A stretch of 10,464 bases of DNA from Brachionus plicatilis (Eukaryota > Rotifera > Eurotatoria > Ploima > Brachionidae). Under the pieces are notes generated by a model that saw nothing but the letters and a program-made list of their open reading frames with translations, had not been told where the DNA came from and made no database searches. Of this stretch, positions 7,152 to 10,464 are shown piece by piece. The first letter of the stretch is position 1. Each line of letters starts with the position of its first letter. The translations under genes and the position numbers were made by a program. The stretch is taken from assembly GCA_010279815.1 (NCBI GenBank), contig QEOQ01000651.1, positions 237,947 through 248,410 of the forward strand, written 5' to 3'.

Positions 7152-7166
7152 CCCATGACTTAATTC
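7152..7166 (+). repeat. Left terminal inverted repeat of nested element
   Basis: CCCATGACTTAATTC, paired with 9213-9227 with one mismatch. GATCTTG/CAAGATC motifs follow in both subterminal regions. Confidence 0.75.
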
Positions 7167-7447
7167 CAGGAAGGATCTTGGGCAAGATCTGATCAAGAAT
7201 CTTGACTTGTTACTTAACATTTTCTTTTTAAGAATCTTTATGAGTTCATTTCACTTTTTTTTTAAGATCAGTAAACGATCTTTTAAGATTTCAGTAAGTC
7301 AAAATAAGATTTAAAAAAACATATGGATTCTAATAAAAAACTTTAAAGAAAATTCAAGATTCTTAATTAAATATTATGTTGATTTATATCGATTTAGATC
7401 TAAAATTATCAAAAAAGACTCTTTGAATAACAAAATTATTTAATTAA

Positions 7448-8072
7448 TTAAAAAAAGTAATTAAAAATAATTTTAAATTTACTGATTAATTTTATTGTGC
7501 TATTATTTTTTTTAATTGATAAAATATATAAATTAAATTAATTGAGTTCATTGTTTGGTCTCGTACAATTGGTCTTCTTGCGTCATCTTCTTCAATCGAG
7601 TCTTCTTCTCTTGTAAAACTCGCTTCATCGGATTCTTCCGCCTCATACACAATTCGTCTTCTTCTTCTTACATCAATTCCTTCGTCTTGTAAATTACTCT
7701 GAGGAGAATCTTTACCTTAAAAAAAATAAATATTAAAACGGTCTTTAAAATATATATTTAAAAAAATCACTTTTTTTGTCTGATCTTCTAGAGTCCAAAC
7801 ATTTTTGTTTTAGTGAACGAACAAAAGATGGCCAAAATTCGTGAAAAGATTCAATTGTTTGCAAATTTTTTAAGGAGCAAGCTAAAAAAAGTAATTATTC
7901 AAATTAAAATAAAATTTAATTAATAGTTACTTTTAATTAAATCTACTCTTCTTCTTTCCAACGAGAGAGTTGTGTTTTTTGACGGTTCGACTGTCCCTTG
8001 AGTTAACTCTTCTTTTGTAAAAAGAATGTCTAATAGTTTGGTTCCAAAAGTATTCATGTTGGCGTTATGAAC
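7448..8072 (-). CDS. Small BEN-domain protein, three-exon gene inside the nested element
   Basis: Three minus-strand segments join in frame across short GT-AG introns: exon 8072-7931, intron 7930-7882 (GTAACT...TTTTAG, 49 nt), exon 7881-7771, intron 7770-7716 (GTGATT...TTTAAG, 55 nt), exon from 7715. The first exon encodes GTKLLDILFTKEELTQGTV and SLERRRVDLIK; the second encodes LQTIESFHEFWPSFVRSLKQ then CLDSRR. This matches the BEN fold: an LL..LF..eEL helix, a later L...R...I helix, and a C-terminal W...V...K.C...RR helix. BEN domains bind DNA or chromatin partners. The third exon gives a mixed-charge tail (RRRRR; EAEESDEASFTREEDSIEEDD). After about 7545 the frame turns into AT-rich text to a TAA at 7450-7448, with AATAAA at 7496-7491, so the true end is uncertain. 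The 5' start is also uncertain (see 8125-8197). It could be element cargo or a captured host gene. Confidence 0.7.
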
Positions 8073-8124
8073 CTTGAATATAATAAACATTAAAGATTTT
8101 AATGATAAATAAAATGAATATAAC

Positions 8125-8197
8125 CAAATCGAATGTTATGTCCAGTAGATGAATTCGAAATTAGTGAATTTGGTTTATTATCTTCAAACTCTTTCAT
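8125..8197 (-). CDS. Candidate first coding exon of the BEN gene
   Basis: An ATG at 8197-8195 opens a frame reading MKEFEDNKPN then GHNIRF, ending at a GTTATA donor after 8125. A 52-nt intron (8124-8073) ending TTCAAG would lead to the BEN exon. However, this frame leaves one extra base, while the BEN exon begins in phase 0, so joining at these sites breaks the frame. Either a base has been lost or gained, another splice site is used, or this is not an exon. It has no domain of its own. Confidence 0.35.
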
Positions 8198-8204
8198 AAA
8201 TGTG

Positions 8205-8730
8205 CTTAAAGGTCTTAGAATTCATTAAAATAATCATCTCTATCATTCAATTGATTTTAAAAAAGGAGGAGAAATAGAGTGTAGCTATGTAATTAGTTAT
8301 CAGATAAATTACATTATAGAATTTGGTATAATAAAATATTTCTTGCAAATCGAAAATTTGTTTTATGTTGCCATATTTCGTGTTATTAAGAAAACCATTA
8401 CAATTTTACATGATGTAGATATTAGACTTGCGGAATCAATTTAAAAAATGAGAAATGAACAATATTTTTACAATGCTTTTTTACATGTGAAAAAACTAAT
8501 GATTTACTTCTAATGGATATAAAAAACAAACAAAAAAAATGCGTTATATATGAAAAATATAATATATTTTTTGTATAACTGAATATCAAAGTGAAAGCGA
8601 ACATTAGTTATTAGTTTAAAAATAAATAATTTTAAAATAAATTGATTTTTTTGTTTTTTAATCTGATAATTAAAAGTATTTATATGTTATAAAATCAGTC
8701 AAGAAATTCAATTTAAAATAAATAATTAAG
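8205..8730. other. AT-rich interior of nested element
   Basis: Strongly AT-rich. The only longer minus-strand frame (8604-8422) is a Phe/Ile-rich translation of T-rich DNA with no domain signs. It may hold the promoter and 5' UTR of the BEN gene, but I cannot point to a specific element. Confidence 0.5.
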
Positions 8731-9023
8731 ATTATTGTAAAGAAACTTAATAAACCTTTTTTTGGTTTTTTATTAAGATCTTATTTAAATCTTAATAAAG
8801 ATCTTTAGAGATCTTTATTCTAGAAATTAATATTTATCTGATAAGATCTTAGGTCAGAAATCTGTCTTGAATTTTATGAAAAGATTTAAGTAAAGATCTT
8901 ATTAGAATACTTTAAAATTTCTATACAAGATCTTATAATAGAGATCTAGAGATCTTTATTAAGTTTTAAATAAGATCTTATTAAAAAACCTAAAAAAGGT
9001 TTATTAAATTTCTTTACAATAAT
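8731..9023. repeat. Long inverted repeat with arms of about 100 bp
   Basis: Left arm 8731-8828 (from attattgtaaagaaa to tagaaatt) is the reverse complement of right arm 8916-9023, with scattered substitutions and about 10 bp of indels. Both contain aataaacctttttt, aataaagatct and aagatcttattta in matching order. The 87 bp loop also holds AGATCT copies. The transcript or single strand could fold into one long hairpin. Confidence 0.85.
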
Positions 9024-9205
9024 TTAAATGTTTTCGTACTGGAATCTAATTTTTTTTCTTAAAGTACTTTTTTTATAAAGATCATATTTAAGAATCTTAC
9101 AAAAAAACTTTCAAGTTTCTTTATCTAAAGGAATCTTATGTTAACTTAAAAAGATTTCATAAGATCTTATTGAGTTGCTATTTCTTACAAGATCATAAAA
9201 GATCT
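8776..9205. repeat. Cluster of eleven AGATCT palindromes
   Basis: AGATCT begins at 8776, 8799, 8809, 8844, 8894, 8928, 8942, 8950, 8973, 9162 and 9200. Most are extended to AAGATCTT or AAGATCTTA. One further copy lies in the left end of the same element (7185) and one at 7396. Such density in about 430 bp is far above chance in AT-rich DNA and is not explained by the inverted repeat alone, since several copies lie outside its arms. Confidence 0.85.
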
Positions 9206-9212
9206 TGAATAA

Positions 9213-9227
9213 GAATTAATTCATGGG
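9213..9227 (-). repeat. Right terminal inverted repeat of nested element
   Basis: GAATTAATTCATGGG is the mate of 7152-7166. The MULE relic resumes directly after it with TTGGCTCATGTT. Confidence 0.75.
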
Positions 9228-9530
9228 TTGGCTCATGTTAGTCGCAACTTTATCAAACAAACTTTACGCTTCCATTCTGATCTTATCAAAAAAGATTACC
9301 AATATATTCAGCTTTTGCAATTGTCCACATCCAATTCAATGTTTGACAAAGCCGCACAGTTATTTGTTCAAAAATGGATCATTAATGAAGAAATTTCAGA
9401 CCTTTGAAAAAAACAATCTTAAATCTGATATCAACAGTTGGTTTCCAGTTACAAACAATGCTTTAGAAAAATGCTGTAAAATTGTATTCAATACAGTTTT
9501 TAGCTGACTTTATTAAAATAGAAAGATGAA
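9228..9530 (+). pseudogene. MULE transposase core, second half (relic)
   Basis: The frame from 9234 reads HVSRNFIKQTLRFHSDLI, then YQYIQLLQLS and MFDKAAQLFVQKW, ending at a TGA at 9405-9407. A shifted frame continues with NSWFPVTNNALEKCCK, and a third with QFLADFIKI to about 9523. These correspond to the HVrRN, F..AA.LF..KW and P.TNNALE blocks of MULE transposases, directly following the C-W-A-H position where the first half stops. Two frameshifts make it a pseudogene. The 94-codon Met-initiated frame 9223-9507 only partly overlaps the true reading. Confidence 0.85.
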
Positions 9531-9617
9531 TATTTATATTCTAATGAATAAGCGTGTTAAGACTTCGGTGTTACACTTGGTACCATATAATCCAATAAAT
9601 TAATTTAAAATACCATA
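9531..9617. other. AT-rich spacer
   Basis: Nothing recognisable between the MULE relic and the MITE. Confidence 0.5.
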
Positions 9618-10092
9618 TTTTCTCGTTCGATTATGCTACACCGCAAGCTAAGAAACGGATTTAGACCATGCACCAAAGTACATCTCGCCCGTGCAAAAAC
9701 ATTTTTAATTTTAAACGCATGGTCTAAAAGCGTAACCATGCATTTAGATCGGCATCAAACACTATAATTTTTTAAATTTTTGGGTTAACACAACTCTAAC
9801 TTTAAACAACAATAAAATATAAAAAAAAATCAATTTTTCCAATAATTTTTTTCTTTATTTTTGGTGAAACACCAAATGCATAATTAAAAAAAATTGTTTT
9901 TTTTTGTTCTAGATTTGGGTCTTGATAACGAATTTAATAAAATATTTCAGTGTTTGATGCCGATCTAAAAGCATGATTACGCTTTTATACCAAACGTTCA
10001 AAATTAAAAATGCTTTTGCACGGGCGAGATGTACTTTGGTGCGTGGTCCAAAAGCGTGTCGTTGCTTGTGATGCAGCATTATCGAACGAGGG
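9618..10092. mobile_element. MITE with long inverted arms, about 475 bp
   Basis: The left arm 9622-9765 and the reverse complement of right arm 9944-10090 align over roughly 140 bp with about 18 mismatches. They share the blocks ctcgttcgat, gtacatctcgcccgtgcaaa and ttagatcggcatcaaacact. TA dinucleotides lie just outside (9616-9617 and 10093-10094), which would fit a Tc1/mariner-type TA duplication, but a 2 bp match is weak evidence. The centre is AT-rich and has a perfect tttggtg/caccaaa hairpin (9860-9876). There is no coding capacity; it would need a transposase from elsewhere. Confidence 0.8.
9660..9728. repeat. Nested 12 bp inverted repeat within the left MITE arm
   Basis: tttagaccatgc (9660-9671) and gcatggtctaaa (9717-9728) are exact reverse complements. 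The equivalent positions in the right arm are diverged (gtgcgtggtccaaa and tttataccaaac). Confidence 0.85.
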
Positions 10093-10094
10093 TA

Positions 10095-10316
10095 TGTATC
10101 AATTCATCTAATTTAATAAACATGAAGAAAAATCAAATTGTATACAGTAACCATAAAACAATCTAAAGCTCATTGAAAAAAAAATAAAAAAACCTATCAA
10201 AAATACTTATATTTGGATCTAAACATACAAAAAGATTAGCGAATTATAGTTAAAAATAAGACAAAATAGATGACATCATTATTAAATAATATACATATGT
10301 TTCTTAACATTTATAA
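10095..10316. other. AT-rich sequence, nothing recognised
   Basis: Stops in all frames, A-runs, no repeat or RNA gene seen. Confidence 0.5.
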
Positions 10317-10464
10317 AAGACGTTGAGAAATTCACTAAGTGAAAGTGAAGATAATTCTTGCTCAGATAGTTCAACAAATTTAAATAATTCTTCAAATGAG
10401 AAATGCTCAGAGTTAATAAGCAATTAGAAGATCGAAATAGCCTGATTGAGACATTGGAGAATGA
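10317..10464 (+). CDS. Possible 5' part of a coding region running off the window
   Basis: Frame 10317-10427 is open for 36 codons with an acidic Ser/Asn-rich text (SLSESEDNSCSDSSTNLNNS) and ends at TAG. In another frame, an ATG at 10403 opens MLRVNKQLEDRNSLIETLEN, which looks like a coiled-coil heptad pattern and is still open at the window edge. The two overlap and would make one continuous Ser-rich then coiled-coil protein if a frameshift lies near 10400-10412. It could be the start of a host gene or transposon protein. No domain is identifiable. Confidence 0.35.

Larger units (their letters stand above)
7152..9227. mobile_element. 2076 bp TIR element inserted in the MULE core, carrying a BEN-domain gene
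   Basis: Left terminus CCCATGACTTAATTC (7152-7166) and right terminus, reversed, CCCATGAATTAATTC (9227-9213) match at 14 of 15 positions. The bases just outside are TT on both sides (7150-7151, 9228-9229). Removing the insert and one TT puts the two MULE halves back in one reading frame, which independently supports these ends. Inside are a spliced minus-strand BEN-domain gene (7448-8200), a roughly 100 bp inverted repeat and a cluster of AGATCT palindromes near the right end. No transposase was found. Superfamily unknown: the CCC...GGG ends with a 2 bp duplication do not match a family I can name with confidence. Confidence 0.75.
6591..9530 (+). mobile_element. Decayed MULE-type DNA transposon, split by a nested element
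   Basis: Three plus-strand coding relics in order (FLYWCH-like start, DDE core first half, DDE core second half) match the layout of animal MULE transposases with an N-terminal FLYWCH finger. The core is separated by a 2076 bp insertion at 7152-9227. I could not identify the terminal inverted repeats or a 9 bp duplication of the MULE itself. Confidence 0.7.

Noticed and set aside
8422..8604. 60-codon minus-strand hydrophobic frame
   Set aside because: Phe/Ile/Ser content is what T-rich DNA gives by chance; no signal peptide or domain pattern and no neighbour support.
7152..9227. Assigning the nested element to piggyBac because its ends start with CCC
   Set aside because: Flanks are TT, not TTAA, and no piggyBac transposase is present.
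9223..9507. 94-codon Met-initiated frame taken as an independent gene
   Set aside because: Its start lies in the terminal repeat of the nested element, and only its last third (NSWFPVTNNALE) is real MULE relic; the upstream homology is in another frame.

Overview
The window looks like a repeat-dense, AT-rich stretch of a eukaryotic (probably invertebrate animal) nuclear genome. The reasons are a Ty3/gypsy LTR retrotransposon, hAT and MULE DNA-transposon relics, a long-inverted-repeat MITE, and a gene with 49-55 nt GT-AG introns. Very short introns and this transposon mix would fit a rotifer-like or other compact-intron invertebrate, but the species cannot be fixed from sequence alone. No rRNA, tRNA, CRISPR array or intact single-copy host gene was recognised.

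Positions 1-5138 hold a degenerate Ty3/gypsy element on the minus strand. From its 5' end (high coordinates) it shows 21 bp of LTR end, a primer-binding site, a leader with degenerate repeats, gag (4590-3466), and pol in the same frame (3465 down to about 103). Pol carries protease, reverse transcriptase, RNase H and an H2C2/DDE integrase with a GPY module. A purine tract and the start of the 3' LTR follow at 58-1. Gag and pol are separated only by CAA-TGA-CTA, a classic leaky-stop context. The copy is dead: RT motif A is deleted, and there are two frameshifts and at least two nonsense codons.

Positions 5139-6493 are a hAT-like element that sits in, or truncates, the 5' LTR. It keeps the C-terminal dimerisation part of a transposase on the minus strand and palindromic, GC-richer termini.

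Positions about 6591-9530 are a decayed MULE transposon on the plus strand: a FLYWCH-like start, then the DDE core. The core is split by a 2076 bp inserted element (7152-9227) with CCCATGA...TTAATTC inverted termini and an apparent TT duplication. Deleting the insert plus one TT puts the MULE reading frame back in register, which supports the boundaries. The insert encodes no transposase that I can see. It does carry a spliced minus-strand gene whose product looks like a small BEN-domain (chromatin/DNA-binding) protein, and it has a cluster of AGATCT palindromes with a roughly 100 bp inverted repeat near one end. This BEN-carrying element is the most interesting object in the window.

Positions 9618-10092 are a MITE with about 140 bp inverted arms. 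The last about 150 bp contain a short acidic, Ser-rich open stretch and a coiled-coil-like frame that runs off the window.
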